Positions 27,186-35,968 of a stretch of 64,000 nt of DNA are shown here, piece by piece. The notes beneath the pieces were generated by a model. It searched no databases. It saw only the letters and a program-made list of their open reading frames with translations, and had not been told where the DNA came from. Within the stretch, counting starts at the first letter, position 1. Each line of letters begins with the position of its first letter. Location of the stretch: NCBI GenBank assembly GCA_002471275.1, contig DKPQ01000019.1:62001-126000 (forward strand), given 5' to 3'. The DNA is from Flammeovirgaceae bacterium UBA7330. Its GTDB lineage: Bacteria; Bacteroidota; Bacteroidia; Cytophagales; Cyclobacteriaceae. Both the position numbers and the translations under genes were made by a program.

Positions 27186-27731
27186 TTGCAGGAGACAGAT
27201 CAAATACTTGTTCAGAGATTGAAGCGCAAAGATATACTTGCCTTTGAACTTGTATTCAATGAATATTATGGGGTGTTGAAATCTTATGCTCAGCGATTTT
27301 TGGATGATGAAGCTGATGCAGATGAGGTTGTACAGGATACATTTACCAAATTTTGGGAAAAATGTGAACTACTTGATCCACTATCCTCCATTAAGAACTA
27401 TTTGTACAGGTCTGTCCATAACTCTTGTTTGAATTTTATAAAGCATCAAAAAGTAAAGGATGCATATAAACAGTACATCATTGAGTTTATGGAAGAGGGT
27501 GCCGAAGATCCCTATATAGAAAAGGAAGAGACAACCACCCTGGAAAAGGTACTGGAAGAAATAGATCATTTGCCTCCAAAATGCCAGGAGATTTTTAAGT
27601 TAAGTAGATTTGAAGGATTGAAATACTACGAAATAGCCAATCATCTTAATATTTCAGTGAAAACAGTGGAAGTGCAAATGGGAAAGGCATTGCGAGTATT
27701 GCGCGAGAAGTTTAAGGATCATAAAGTTTAA
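27186..27731 (+). CDS. ECF-type RNA polymerase sigma-70 factor (FecI-like)
   Basis: A 181-residue extracytoplasmic-function sigma factor. Region 2 is LAFELVFNEYYGVLKSYAQRFLDDEADADEVVQDTFTKFWE; region 4 is LPPKCQEIFKLSRFEGLKYYEIANHLNISVKTVEVQMGKAL. The only possible start is TTG at 27186, because an in-frame TAG lies at 27180-27182. It is followed, with 1-base overlap, by an STN-domain protein and then a FecR-type anti-sigma factor: the usual cell-surface signalling set, although no outer-membrane receptor gene follows. Confidence 0.9.
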   Translation: MQETDQILVQRLKRKDILAFELVFNEYYGVLKSYAQRFLDDEADADEVVQDTFTKFWEKCELLDPLSSIKNYLYRSVHNSCLNFIKHQKVKDAYKQYIIEFMEEGAEDPYIEKEETTTLEKVLEEIDHLPPKCQEIFKLSRFEGLKYYEIANHLNISVKTVEVQMGKALRVLREKFKDHKV

Positions 27732-29155
27732 TGATGCGTCGAATACTACTTGGTGTAGTAGTCTTTCTATGCACCCTTTCGGTCTCCTGGTCACAAAAGA
27801 CGACCGATCGCCTGTCTGTCAGTTTCGAAGACATGCCATTAGAGCTGATTCTGGATAGCATTTCATATAAAACAGGCTATCAGTTCTCCTACAATTCCGA
27901 TATTATGCCAGGAGGAAGCCTCTTTTCTCTGAGTAGAAAAAACATCCATATAGATTCTTTACTTTCCATCTTATTGGTCGGTACAGGGCTGGTATACGAA
28001 GGAAAATCTGATCTGATTATCATTAAGAAGAAAAGCCCGGAACCTGCTGAGAAAAACATAAAAACGACCCGGTTTTCAGTCTCCGGGTGGGTCAGAGACA
28101 TCAAGACACAGGAACCACTGGTAGGTGTAAATGTCCATTTGAATGGAACGCTTATCGGGACATCCACGGATAAGTACGGAAATTATGAGATCAAAAAGAT
28201 ACCACCAGGAAGCTATGAGCTGGTATTCTCGTATGTGGGATATGATGTGATATCACACCCATTTTTAACCCAGGAAGTTGTCGAGCAAAAAGTGAATGCT
28301 TTGATGCAGGTAAAAGTTCAGGAGCTTGAAGATGTGGAATTGATTTCCACAAGATTTGTGAACAAAAACAAATGGGAAAAATATTTCAAAGAATTTACTG
28401 TTGAGTTTTTGGGGAAGACCCAAAATGCAAACAGATGCGAGATCATGAACCCTCGGGTGCTGAATTTTGCCTATGACGAAGAAGAAGACGTGCTAAGTGC
28501 AGAGGCCACGGAGGCACTTGTTATTCAAAATCATGCATTGGGCTATAAGATCAATTATGAGTTACTTTCCTTCAATAAGTCTCCGGAAAGTACCTATGAA
28601 AATGGTAAGGCATTTTTTGTGAATCTTGTACCTGATAACAGAAAGGAACTCAGGAAATGGAAGCACAATAGGAGGAAAAGTTATGAAGGTTCTATAAATC
28701 ATTTCTTCATTTCACTGATAGAGGGAAATTACAATCGAAAGGGTTATCGGATATATGAAATCAATACCCCATCTGAAATCACGAGCCAGAACAAAAGTCT
28801 CATCAATGGCAGACAATTGATCAAAAAGACAAGCAATCCCTATGAGTGGGTATTTAAATTCGACAAGATGCTCCTGATAGAATATACAAAAGAGATTGAA
28901 AGCCCTCAATATGTATTAGAAAAGAATAGCAACAATGAGATGAGCAATGTAATATCCTCTACCTTATTGGATGTCACCCCAAATATCCAACGATCAGTTA
29001 TTGAATTGAGAGCAGACAGTGTCTTACTGGATAGGTTTGGACAGGTCAAAGAATCCGTTGGATTGAAAATGATGGGGTATTGGGCATGGGAAAGAGTGGG
29101 GGATATGATGCCCGCCGGCTATGATCCAAAAGCAGATAAACTTTTCGGCAGGTAA
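27731..29155 (+). CDS. STN/secretin-like and carboxypeptidase-regulatory domain protein
   Basis: A 474-residue exported protein. Signal peptide to about residue 21 (ends SWSQ). An STN domain (about 26-100, LSVSFEDMPLELILDSISYKTGYQFSY) of the type that contacts FecR in TonB-dependent transducers. A CarboxypepD_reg-like beta-sandwich (about 112-200, GWVRDIKTQEPLVGVNV to LVFSYVGYD). The last 270 residues are a Bacteroidota-specific region with FLGKTQNANRCEIMNP. No TonB-dependent barrel or plug is present: the signalling parts are attached to something other than a receptor. It sits between sigma and anti-sigma genes. Confidence 0.8.
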   Translation: MMRRILLGVVVFLCTLSVSWSQKTTDRLSVSFEDMPLELILDSISYKTGYQFSYNSDIMPGGSLFSLSRKNIHIDSLLSILLVGTGLVYEGKSDLIIIKKKSPEPAEKNIKTTRFSVSGWVRDIKTQEPLVGVNVHLNGTLIGTSTDKYGNYEIKKIPPGSYELVFSYVGYDVISHPFLTQEVVEQKVNALMQVKVQELEDVELISTRFVNKNKWEKYFKEFTVEFLGKTQNANRCEIMNPRVLNFAYDEEEDVLSAEATEALVIQNHALGYKINYELLSFNKSPESTYENGKAFFVNLVPDNRKELRKWKHNRRKSYEGSINHFFISLIEGNYNRKGYRIYEINTPSEITSQNKSLINGRQLIKKTSNPYEWVFKFDKMLLIEYTKEIESPQYVLEKNSNNEMSNVISSTLLDVTPNIQRSVIELRADSVLLDRFGQVKESVGLKMMGYWAWERVGDMMPAGYDPKADKLFGR

Positions 29156-29194
29156 GGGAATTTAGTTCAAAATTTGTTAATATGATGAGTGTAT

Positions 29195-30151
29195 ATGAAT
29201 ATGGAGGAATTATTAGCAAAATTTTTTGCGGGGGAAACGTCTGTTTCCGAAACAAAAGAAGTTGAAGAGTGGAGAAGTGCATCAAAAGACAACGCCAGGT
29301 TCTTCCTTGAGGCAAAGAAAATTTGGTTGGCTGGTACGACCAATGAGGAGCCAAAACCGGGTGTTTTTGATGACATTGTCAAGCAACAAGCGCCGACAAT
29401 GTCACTTTTACCAAAAATTTTAAGGTTTGCTGCGGCCATTGTGATCGTAGCAGGAGTTTCTTTTTTGCTTTACAACTACTTTATTAGTCCCTATGGATCA
29501 GGAGATGAAATTGTAGCGGAAAAGACCCTCTCCACGAAACTACCGGATGGGTCAAATGTCACGGTGCAGAAAGGTTCCAGGCTGAAGATCAATGATTTCG
29601 AAACAAGCCGGTCTGTTACGCTGTCCGGAAGGGCATATTTCGACATTAAAGAAGATGCTTCAAAACCTTTTACTATTGAGACAGAGAGTGCCAAAGTGCA
29701 GGTAGTGGGGACGAAGTTTGTGGTGAATAGCCGTGATAAAAAGAATACGGAAGTATTCGTAGAGTCGGGTCAGGTAAACCTGTATCAAAAACCCGAAGCT
29801 TTCAACGGGTCTAATATGATGGTAAGCCTTACTTCAGGTGAAAGTGGAGAATTGTCCGTAGGTACACGTGGGATCAGAAAGAAAAAGGTGAAAGACCAAA
29901 ATTATCTGGCATGGAAAACGGGTTACCTTTCGTTTAGAAATACAAACATGACAGATGTAGCCAATATTCTGGAAGATACTTATGGAATCCAGGTGGAGTT
30001 TGAAAATGCCTCCATCAGTCTTTGTAGATTGACAGCTAATTACAAAGAAAAGACCTCCGAAGAGGTCCTTGAATATATTGCAGAGACTTTTGATTTCTCG
30101 TTTACCCGGCAAGGCAATACAGTAGTATTTTCAGGCCATGGGTGTCGCTAA
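29195..30151 (+). CDS. FecR-family anti-sigma factor
   Basis: About 318 residues. A cytoplasmic N-terminal part (ELLAKFFAGETSVSETKEVEEW), one transmembrane helix (LRFAAAIVIVAGVSFLLYNYF, about 80-100), a periplasmic FecR domain (KLPDGSNVTVQKGSRLKI, GRAYFDIKEDASKPF, VVGTKFVVNSR), and a C-terminal DUF4974 domain (LSFRNTNMTDVANILEDTYGI). It should control the sigma factor encoded two genes upstream and receive signal from the STN protein. GTG 29189 and ATG 29195 or 29201 are alternative starts. It ends 2 bases before the convergent menB. Confidence 0.9.
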   Translation: MNMEELLAKFFAGETSVSETKEVEEWRSASKDNARFFLEAKKIWLAGTTNEEPKPGVFDDIVKQQAPTMSLLPKILRFAAAIVIVAGVSFLLYNYFISPYGSGDEIVAEKTLSTKLPDGSNVTVQKGSRLKINDFETSRSVTLSGRAYFDIKEDASKPFTIETESAKVQVVGTKFVVNSRDKKNTEVFVESGQVNLYQKPEAFNGSNMMVSLTSGESGELSVGTRGIRKKKVKDQNYLAWKTGYLSFRNTNMTDVANILEDTYGIQVEFENASISLCRLTANYKEKTSEEVLEYIAETFDFSFTRQGNTVVFSGHGCR

Positions 30152-30153
30152 CC

Positions 30154-30981
30154 TTATGGAAATTTGGGGAATTTCTTAAAATCCGGATCACGTTTTTCCA
30201 AAAATGCACGTTTCCCTTCCTGGGCTTCCTCCATCAGGTAAAACATGAGTGTAGCGTCACCAGCCATTTCCATAAGACCTCGCTGGCCGTCCAGTTCCGC
30301 ATTCAACCCACGCTTGATCATTCTGATGGCCATTGGGCTACGTTTCATAATGGTCTGACACCATTCAACGGTAGTGTCCTCCAGCTGATCCAAAGACACA
30401 ACAGTATTTACCATACCCATGTCTTCCGCTTCCTTGGCAGAGTACTGCTTGCACAGGAACCATATCTCTCTCGCTTTTTTCTGACCTACATGTCTGGCCA
30501 GGTAGGATGAGCCAAATCCCGCATCAAAACTACCTACTTTTGGGCCTGATTGACCAAAAATGGCGTTGTCTGAAGCAATGGTAAGGTCGCAAACTACATG
30601 AAGCACATGACCACCCCCAATGGCATACCCATTGACCATGGCGATGACTGGTTTAGGGATCTCTCGGATCCGTTTGTGAAAATCCAATACGTTGAGACGG
30701 GGAACCCCTGATTCATCCACATAACCACCCGTACCTTTTACATTCTGATCACCTCCCGAGCAAAATGCTTTATCGCCTTCGCCGGTCAAAACGACTACGC
30801 CGATTTCAGTCATTTCCCTCGCCAGATCAATGGCATCGATCATCTGCTTGACTGTTTCTGGTCTGAAGGCATTGTAAACCTTTGGCCTGTTGATCGTGAT
30901 TTTTGCAATACCGTCGTAAGATTCGAACCTGATATCGCTGTATGACTTAATGGATTTCCAATCACGTTTGGATTTACTCAT
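30154..30981 (-). CDS. menB: 1,4-Dihydroxy-2-naphthoyl-CoA synthase
   Basis: A 275-residue crotonase-family enzyme that closes the second ring in menaquinone synthesis. Characteristic stretches: ITINRPKVYNAFRPETV, CSGGDQNVKG, NGYAIGGGHVLHVVCDLTIASDNAIFGQSGPKVGSFDAG and the C-terminal FLEKRDPDFKKFP. Length and motifs fit MenB better than a generic enoyl-CoA hydratase. It overlaps menD by 8 bases. Confidence 0.93.
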   Translation of the reverse strand: MSKSKRDWKSIKSYSDIRFESYDGIAKITINRPKVYNAFRPETVKQMIDAIDLAREMTEIGVVVLTGEGDKAFCSGGDQNVKGTGGYVDESGVPRLNVLDFHKRIREIPKPVIAMVNGYAIGGGHVLHVVCDLTIASDNAIFGQSGPKVGSFDAGFGSSYLARHVGQKKAREIWFLCKQYSAKEAEDMGMVNTVVSLDQLEDTTVEWCQTIMKRSPMAIRMIKRGLNAELDGQRGLMEMAGDATLMFYLMEEAQEGKRAFLEKRDPDFKKFPKFP

Positions 30982-32671
30982 AACTTATGTTTTTTATTTT
31001 GTTGTAAACTTCTTCATTCTTAGAAGGTTCGGTAAAAACTTCTAAAATTTTCTTCCCAGCTTTACTGAAAAGCACATCCAGTCCTTGTTGCAAAGTCTTT
31101 TCGTCAGTAGCAGATAAATACTCGAACCCAAATTCATCTGCCAGATACCTGGCTGTGTGATGATGCCTGGTTTCAAAATATCGTTCCAGCTCAGGTAGCG
31201 CTTTTGGCCCTTTGATCAATCGGAAAATTCCACCACCCTGATTATTCATCACGATGATCTTGAGATTGGGAGTATCATGTTTATGAAAAAATGCATTTCT
31301 GTCGTAAAACAAGGACAGATCTCCAGTCCACAATACTACACCTTTATCCGCTGACAGCGCGTGCCCAACTGCTGTGCCATTGGTACCATCTATGCCACTT
31401 GTGCCCCGGTTGCAGTATACACTTACGTCAGAATGTACCCGCCTGAGCAGGTTGGCATACCTCACAGGCATACTATTGGCCAGATGCAATACGTGGTCTT
31501 TTGGAACTGCTGATGAGACCAGGGCCGATGCCTTGTATTCGGAAAATTCCACCTGATTGATCACCTCCAGTTTTTCTTTTGTTTTTTCATCCAGGAGTTT
31601 CCATGCCTGCATATAATTAAACTGTAGCTGATCATCAAAAGGGGTAGGTTCCAGATCAAGCTGATCAATCTTTTCAAGAAAGGAACCGAATGGGCAAGGT
31701 AGATGTAGGGTTAATGACTGGAAGGTATCTGATACCAGTTCTGTCTCTTCGAAGTGCCAATGGAATTTTGGTTTATTCTTCCTTAGAAACAGCTTTAAAT
31801 TCTTACTTATAATGGATTTGCCACAGGTAATGAGCAAGTCTGGCTTCAAGGCTTCGGCTTGTTTGTTTTCTTGATTAGCCAAAAAATGATCCTGATACCG
31901 GATAAATGCCTGATCATCCATGTTGCTGATAACATCAGTTACAACTGGTATATTGTTTTGTGTGGTCTGGGCAATCAAGGCCTTTTTAAAAGCGGGGTCA
32001 GGTGCTCCTTGTCCAACAAGTATCAGCTTTTTCTTACATGAATCCCATTGTTTCAGCATCTCATCCGATATTTCAGGATGTGCCTTAAGGATTTGCCTGT
32101 CTATTATTTTGAGTTCTTTGCTGTAATTGAGCTGTTGGCTTGTTTCCGGGTAAAAAGGCTCCCTGAACGGGATGTTTACATGAACAGGTCCGAATGTTGA
32201 TCCGGAACTCAGGTTCACCGCTTCATTTAGCTTGCGTTGAAACTCCCATTTGGCATCGTTGTGATCCAGACTCACTGGCATTTGGAAAAATCCCTTCACA
32301 AAATTAGCAGCTACATGAGACTGATTGATGGTCTGCCCATCTCGCTGATCGATCCATTCCGGAGGACGGTCTGCAGAAATGATAATAAGCGGTATGTTTT
32401 GATAGTAGGCTTCAGCAATTGCCGGCAAATAGTTCAATAGCGCAGTACCACTTGTGCAGCACAACACAACAGGTGTCTGCGTATTCTGAGCAATACCCAG
32501 AGCGATGAATCCGGCAGATCGTTCATCAACGATCGAATAGATCTTGAGCTTAGGATGACGAGAAATACTTAATGTCAGTGGAGCATTACGGGATCCGGGA
32601 CTTAGAACAACATGTCTAACGCCTTTGCGATAAAGAATTTCAGCGGTGTCAAATACTACCTGATGGATCAT
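30974..32671 (-). CDS. menD: SEPHCHC synthase (thiamine-diphosphate enzyme)
   Basis: A 565-residue MenD, which joins isochorismate and 2-oxoglutarate to form 2-succinyl-5-enolpyruvyl-6-hydroxy-3-cyclohexene-1-carboxylate. The N-terminus has VLSPGSRNAPLTLS and CCTSGTALLNYLPAIAEAYY followed by ISADRPPEWIDQRDGQTINQ. The cofactor half has NRGTSGIDGTNGTAVGHAL and GDLSLFYDRNAF...MNNQGGGIFRL. Length is normal. It lies between menF (67-base gap) and menB (8-base overlap). Confidence 0.94.
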   Translation of the reverse strand: MIHQVVFDTAEILYRKGVRHVVLSPGSRNAPLTLSISRHPKLKIYSIVDERSAGFIALGIAQNTQTPVVLCCTSGTALLNYLPAIAEAYYQNIPLIIISADRPPEWIDQRDGQTINQSHVAANFVKGFFQMPVSLDHNDAKWEFQRKLNEAVNLSSGSTFGPVHVNIPFREPFYPETSQQLNYSKELKIIDRQILKAHPEISDEMLKQWDSCKKKLILVGQGAPDPAFKKALIAQTTQNNIPVVTDVISNMDDQAFIRYQDHFLANQENKQAEALKPDLLITCGKSIISKNLKLFLRKNKPKFHWHFEETELVSDTFQSLTLHLPCPFGSFLEKIDQLDLEPTPFDDQLQFNYMQAWKLLDEKTKEKLEVINQVEFSEYKASALVSSAVPKDHVLHLANSMPVRYANLLRRVHSDVSVYCNRGTSGIDGTNGTAVGHALSADKGVVLWTGDLSLFYDRNAFFHKHDTPNLKIIVMNNQGGGIFRLIKGPKALPELERYFETRHHHTARYLADEFGFEYLSATDEKTLQQGLDVLFSKAGKKILEVFTEPSKNEEVYNKIKNISYE

Positions 32672-32738
32672 GGATACGATTCTAGTCCTGCAAAATTGAA
32701 CTTTTTATGAATGGATCAAAGAATGACATCCGAATTGT

Positions 32739-33920
32739 TTAGAGTAGGTCTCTGAGCGTTCGCATTTTATTCACAGTCTCCTGGTACTCTTTGGCCGGGT
32801 TGGAGTCTTCGGTAATTCCCGCCCCTGCATATAACCTCGCTTTACTATCGAAAAGCTGCATACATCTTAGGTTGACAAACAGATTTGTTGAATCATTGAA
32901 GTTTACCGGACCCAGAAAGCCCGCATACAATGATCTTTCGTAGTTCTCATGTTTTTCAATAAACTGGCTGGCACTTTCGAAAGGCGTGCCACAAACGGCT
33001 GAGGTGGGATGTAGTAATTCCAGCATGATACTTCCCAGGTCAGGCATATTGGTTTCTACCATATCTACCTTGTACTCTGTTTTAAGGTGTACCAGTTTTC
33101 CTGCTCTCACAGTTTTAGGTCCCGATTCTTCAAACTCTCGTAACCGTATTTTTTTCAAACAACCTATGATATACCGGCTCACCATGGCTTGCTCCTCGAT
33201 CTCTTTCTGTGTCCATGCCACATCACTTAAGTTCTCGATATCCGGTAGGTATTGCGTACCAGCAAGTGATTCGGTTTTGAAATAGCGCCTGTTTTCTATT
33301 GTAATGAGCCTTTCGGGGCTCGCACCGACCCACAATCCGTATTCCTGGGTATAGCACATGTAGCAAAATGCATTCGGATAGCTGCTTAGCAATTCCGAAA
33401 AACATTTGTTTAAGCTGAAATTGGGCTTTAGCGTAAATTCCTCGTACCTGGAAAGGACTATTTTGTTTACAGAACCGCTTTTTATTTCTTCGATAGCCTG
33501 AGAAACCAGTTCGCTGAAATCATGAGTATATGTTTCCAGGCTATCATCGGTAGACTCACCAGCATCTGTTCTGCTTGCCATATTCAATGACAGCTGTTCG
33601 ATATCCTCTGCAGAGACCTTTGGAGAAATACTGATCTCAGGAGCATTATTGATATAGCTTACGATAATATCTCCCGCCAACACATGTGGCTTAGGGGGGT
33701 GATTGGTCTTATAAGGATTGATAACAAAGCAATCATGTAATTCCTCCAGTGAAGTATTTGGTGATGTGCTTTCAGTTTTCAGGTCTATTAATAAGTAACT
33801 GATATCCGTATTTGGAAGTCGCCAGGTAGCAAAAGCATATTGATGATTAATAAGTTGTTTGTATATGTGATCCAGGTCACTCGTGAATATGCCAACTTCT
33901 TCTAAGAGTTTCTCCTTCAT
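32739..33920 (-). CDS. menF: Isochorismate synthase
   Basis: A 393-residue chorismate-binding enzyme that makes isochorismate, the first step to menaquinone. Visible motifs: IEEIKSGSVNKIVLSRYEEF, GASPERLITI, TESLAGTQY, LHPTSAVCGTPFESA and the C-terminal YAGAGITEDSNPAKEYQET. Context (menD and menB downstream) favours menaquinone over siderophore synthesis. Its start overlaps the thioesterase gene by 4 bases. Confidence 0.92.
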   Translation of the reverse strand: MKEKLLEEVGIFTSDLDHIYKQLINHQYAFATWRLPNTDISYLLIDLKTESTSPNTSLEELHDCFVINPYKTNHPPKPHVLAGDIIVSYINNAPEISISPKVSAEDIEQLSLNMASRTDAGESTDDSLETYTHDFSELVSQAIEEIKSGSVNKIVLSRYEEFTLKPNFSLNKCFSELLSSYPNAFCYMCYTQEYGLWVGASPERLITIENRRYFKTESLAGTQYLPDIENLSDVAWTQKEIEEQAMVSRYIIGCLKKIRLREFEESGPKTVRAGKLVHLKTEYKVDMVETNMPDLGSIMLELLHPTSAVCGTPFESASQFIEKHENYERSLYAGFLGPVNFNDSTNLFVNLRCMQLFDSKARLYAGAGITEDSNPAKEYQETVNKMRTLRDLL

Positions 33921-34366
33921 GCCTTTTTATCAATGATCGCCATGGTTATCCTGCATATGCTGATCAGTTGTTTTTCTTCATTTTCAATCCTTATTTCCCA
34001 AACATGTGTTCGTTTTCCCACATGAATGGGGGTTGTCTTCCCATATACAAACCCATCTCTGGCGGATCGGATATGGTTTGCATTGATATCAAGCCCTACT
34101 GCTGCCTGCTTAGAATTATCCAGAGTAAGTGTAGCGGCGACACTACCCAGCGTCTCAGCCAGCGCTACAGATGCTCCACCATGTAACAAGCCAAAAGGTT
34201 GTATTGTTCGGTGGTCTACGGGCATTTTTGCTACCAGGTAATCTTTCCCTATTTCAATAAATTCAATACCAAGGTGTGATGATAAATTCCCTTTACCCAG
34301 GTCATTTAAAGCGTCAATTGAGAGGTCTTTCGGGAACATCGGTTTATTTTGCGATTTAGGGGACAA
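33917..34366 (-). CDS. menI: Hotdog-fold thioesterase, probable DHNA-CoA hydrolase
   Basis: A 149-residue PaaI/YdiI-type thioesterase. Motifs: MPVDHRTIQPFGLLHGGASVALAETLGSVAA, carrying the hotdog catalytic HGG and E, and GLDINANHIRSARDGFVYGK. As the first gene of the men operon, overlapping menF by 4 bases, it most likely hydrolyses 1,4-dihydroxy-2-naphthoyl-CoA; sequence alone would only give an acyl-CoA thioesterase. The start lies 17 bases from the divergent histidine-phosphatase gene. Confidence 0.8.
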   Translation of the reverse strand: MSPKSQNKPMFPKDLSIDALNDLGKGNLSSHLGIEFIEIGKDYLVAKMPVDHRTIQPFGLLHGGASVALAETLGSVAATLTLDNSKQAAVGLDINANHIRSARDGFVYGKTTPIHVGKRTHVWEIRIENEEKQLISICRITMAIIDKKA

Positions 34367-34383
34367 ACCAAATCACATTTAAA

Positions 34384-35016
34384 TTGAAAAACAAGAAAAT
34401 TTATCTGCTTAGGCACGGAGAAACAGAATATAATCGATTAGGGATGGTTCAGGGAAGTGGAATTGATGCTCCGTTGAATGAGACAGGGGTCAGACAGGCG
34501 TCCGCATTTTTTGATGCATACAAAGAGATCTCTTTTGATAAGGTATACATCACACCACTCATCCGGACCCGGCAAACCGTAAAGGGATTTCTGGATCTAT
34601 CCATTCCTGTTGAGGTTGTAGAAGGATTAAGAGAAATCAGTTGGGGAGATCAGGAAGGGGTGCCCTTTACTGAAGAGAGTGGCAGGGTATATAAGGAAAC
34701 CGTGAAACGCTGGAGCGGTGGGGAACTGGACCTGAAAATCGCAACAGGCGAATCTCCAAAGGAGGTGATGAACCGCCAAAAGCCTGCCATTGAGTATATT
34801 TTATCTAAAGAAGACGAGGAAACCATCCTCATTTGTACACACGGTAGGGCCATGCGGATCCTGTTGTGTTGGCTGATGGAAAAATCACTTGTGGAGATGG
34901 AACAATTCGGTCATTCCAATTGTGGGGTATATATATTGAAATATGATGGAGCTTCATTTTCAATTGAACAATCAAATGAGACGGCACACCTCAATGGAAT
35001 TGAAATGATTCGCTAA
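34384..35016 (+). CDS. Histidine phosphatase family protein
   Basis: A 210-residue phosphoglycerate-mutase-like phosphatase. The catalytic histidine is in YLLRHGETEYN, followed by the conserved ITPLIRTRQT and the second histidine in LICTHGRAMRILLCWL. The only start that keeps the RHG motif is TTG at 34384; no ATG or GTG lies in frame upstream. The substrate could be a sugar phosphate, a cobalamin precursor or another small phosphate ester; no context decides. Confidence 0.87.
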   Translation: MKNKKIYLLRHGETEYNRLGMVQGSGIDAPLNETGVRQASAFFDAYKEISFDKVYITPLIRTRQTVKGFLDLSIPVEVVEGLREISWGDQEGVPFTEESGRVYKETVKRWSGGELDLKIATGESPKEVMNRQKPAIEYILSKEDEETILICTHGRAMRILLCWLMEKSLVEMEQFGHSNCGVYILKYDGASFSIEQSNETAHLNGIEMIR

Positions 35017-35073
35017 ATTTATTCAGGGATATGTGTCCGTTTTCTGAATCATAGACGTCATTACATTAAAAAA

Positions 35074-35952
35074 ATGAAATTTGGAGCTCCAGATAATCTC
35101 GATGATCTTGATAGGCTAGACCTCTCATTACCCAAAGACTATGCGGATAATGCTTCCTTGCTGTCCGGCAAGAAAAAGGATCCGAAGGTTTTTGTTGGTT
35201 GTAGCGTCTGGGGGCAGGATCCCTGGGTAGGAGATGTGTATCCGGAAGGCACAAAAAAGAAAGATTACCTGGAAGAATACATCAGGCATTTCAACTGCAT
35301 TGAGCTCAACAGTACCTTTTACAACATCAAAAAGGACAATATGCTTAGCTGGGCCGAAAGGGCCAAAGGCAGCAACTTCAAATACTGTCCAAAGTTCAAC
35401 CGCAGGATCAGTCACCTGAAAAGGCTCAAGGAAGTCGAAGACGTTACGGAATATTTTGTTTCGATGTGTCAGCAGTTTGGAGACAACTTAGGAATGTCCT
35501 TTTTGCAGATGCCTGAAAACTTCAGTGCCAAGTACCTGGATAGGGTAGAAGGATATCTTAAGCTTATTCCCAGAGATTTCCCCATTGCAGTAGAATTGCG
35601 ACACCCCAGCTGGTTTGAAGGGGAAGCATTTGATGAGACCTTTGAAATGCTAAGTTCAATGGGGTGTACAGCTGTCATCACCGACACGGCGCTCAAGCGG
35701 GAAATCATTCATCAGCGATTTACCAATGACAAAGTGTTTGTAAGGTTTGCTGCATACGAATTGCATGACTCCAACTATCGAAGATTGGATGAATGGGCTG
35801 AAAGGATCACCCAATGGATAGAACAGGGGATTTCGGAAGTGTATTTCTTTAGCAAACAAGAGGATGAGACTTATGCACCCAGACAAGCCGACTACTTTAT
35901 CAAAAAGTTAAACGCCCTGGCTGGGTTAAGCATCAAGTCTCCATACACATAA
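35074..35952 (+). CDS. DUF72 domain-containing protein
   Basis: A 292-residue cytoplasmic TIM-barrel-like DUF72 protein. Signature stretches: VFVGCSVWGQDPWVGDVYP, FNCIELNSTFYNIK, FKYCPKFNRRISH, LGMSFLQMPENF, FPIAVELRHPSWF and VFVRFAAYELHDSNY. The biochemical role is unknown. It sits 16 bases upstream of ligD, so the two may share a message, which invites a DNA-related guess that the sequence does not prove. Confidence 0.88.
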   Translation: MKFGAPDNLDDLDRLDLSLPKDYADNASLLSGKKKDPKVFVGCSVWGQDPWVGDVYPEGTKKKDYLEEYIRHFNCIELNSTFYNIKKDNMLSWAERAKGSNFKYCPKFNRRISHLKRLKEVEDVTEYFVSMCQQFGDNLGMSFLQMPENFSAKYLDRVEGYLKLIPRDFPIAVELRHPSWFEGEAFDETFEMLSSMGCTAVITDTALKREIIHQRFTNDKVFVRFAAYELHDSNYRRLDEWAERITQWIEQGISEVYFFSKQEDETYAPRQADYFIKKLNALAGLSIKSPYT

Positions 35953-35968
35953 AAGATACTTCAATAAG

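Noticed and set aside
35018..35047. ATTCAG/CTGAAT hairpin after the histidine-phosphatase gene
   Set aside because: A 6-bp stem with a 16-base loop and no T-run downstream; too weak to call a terminator.
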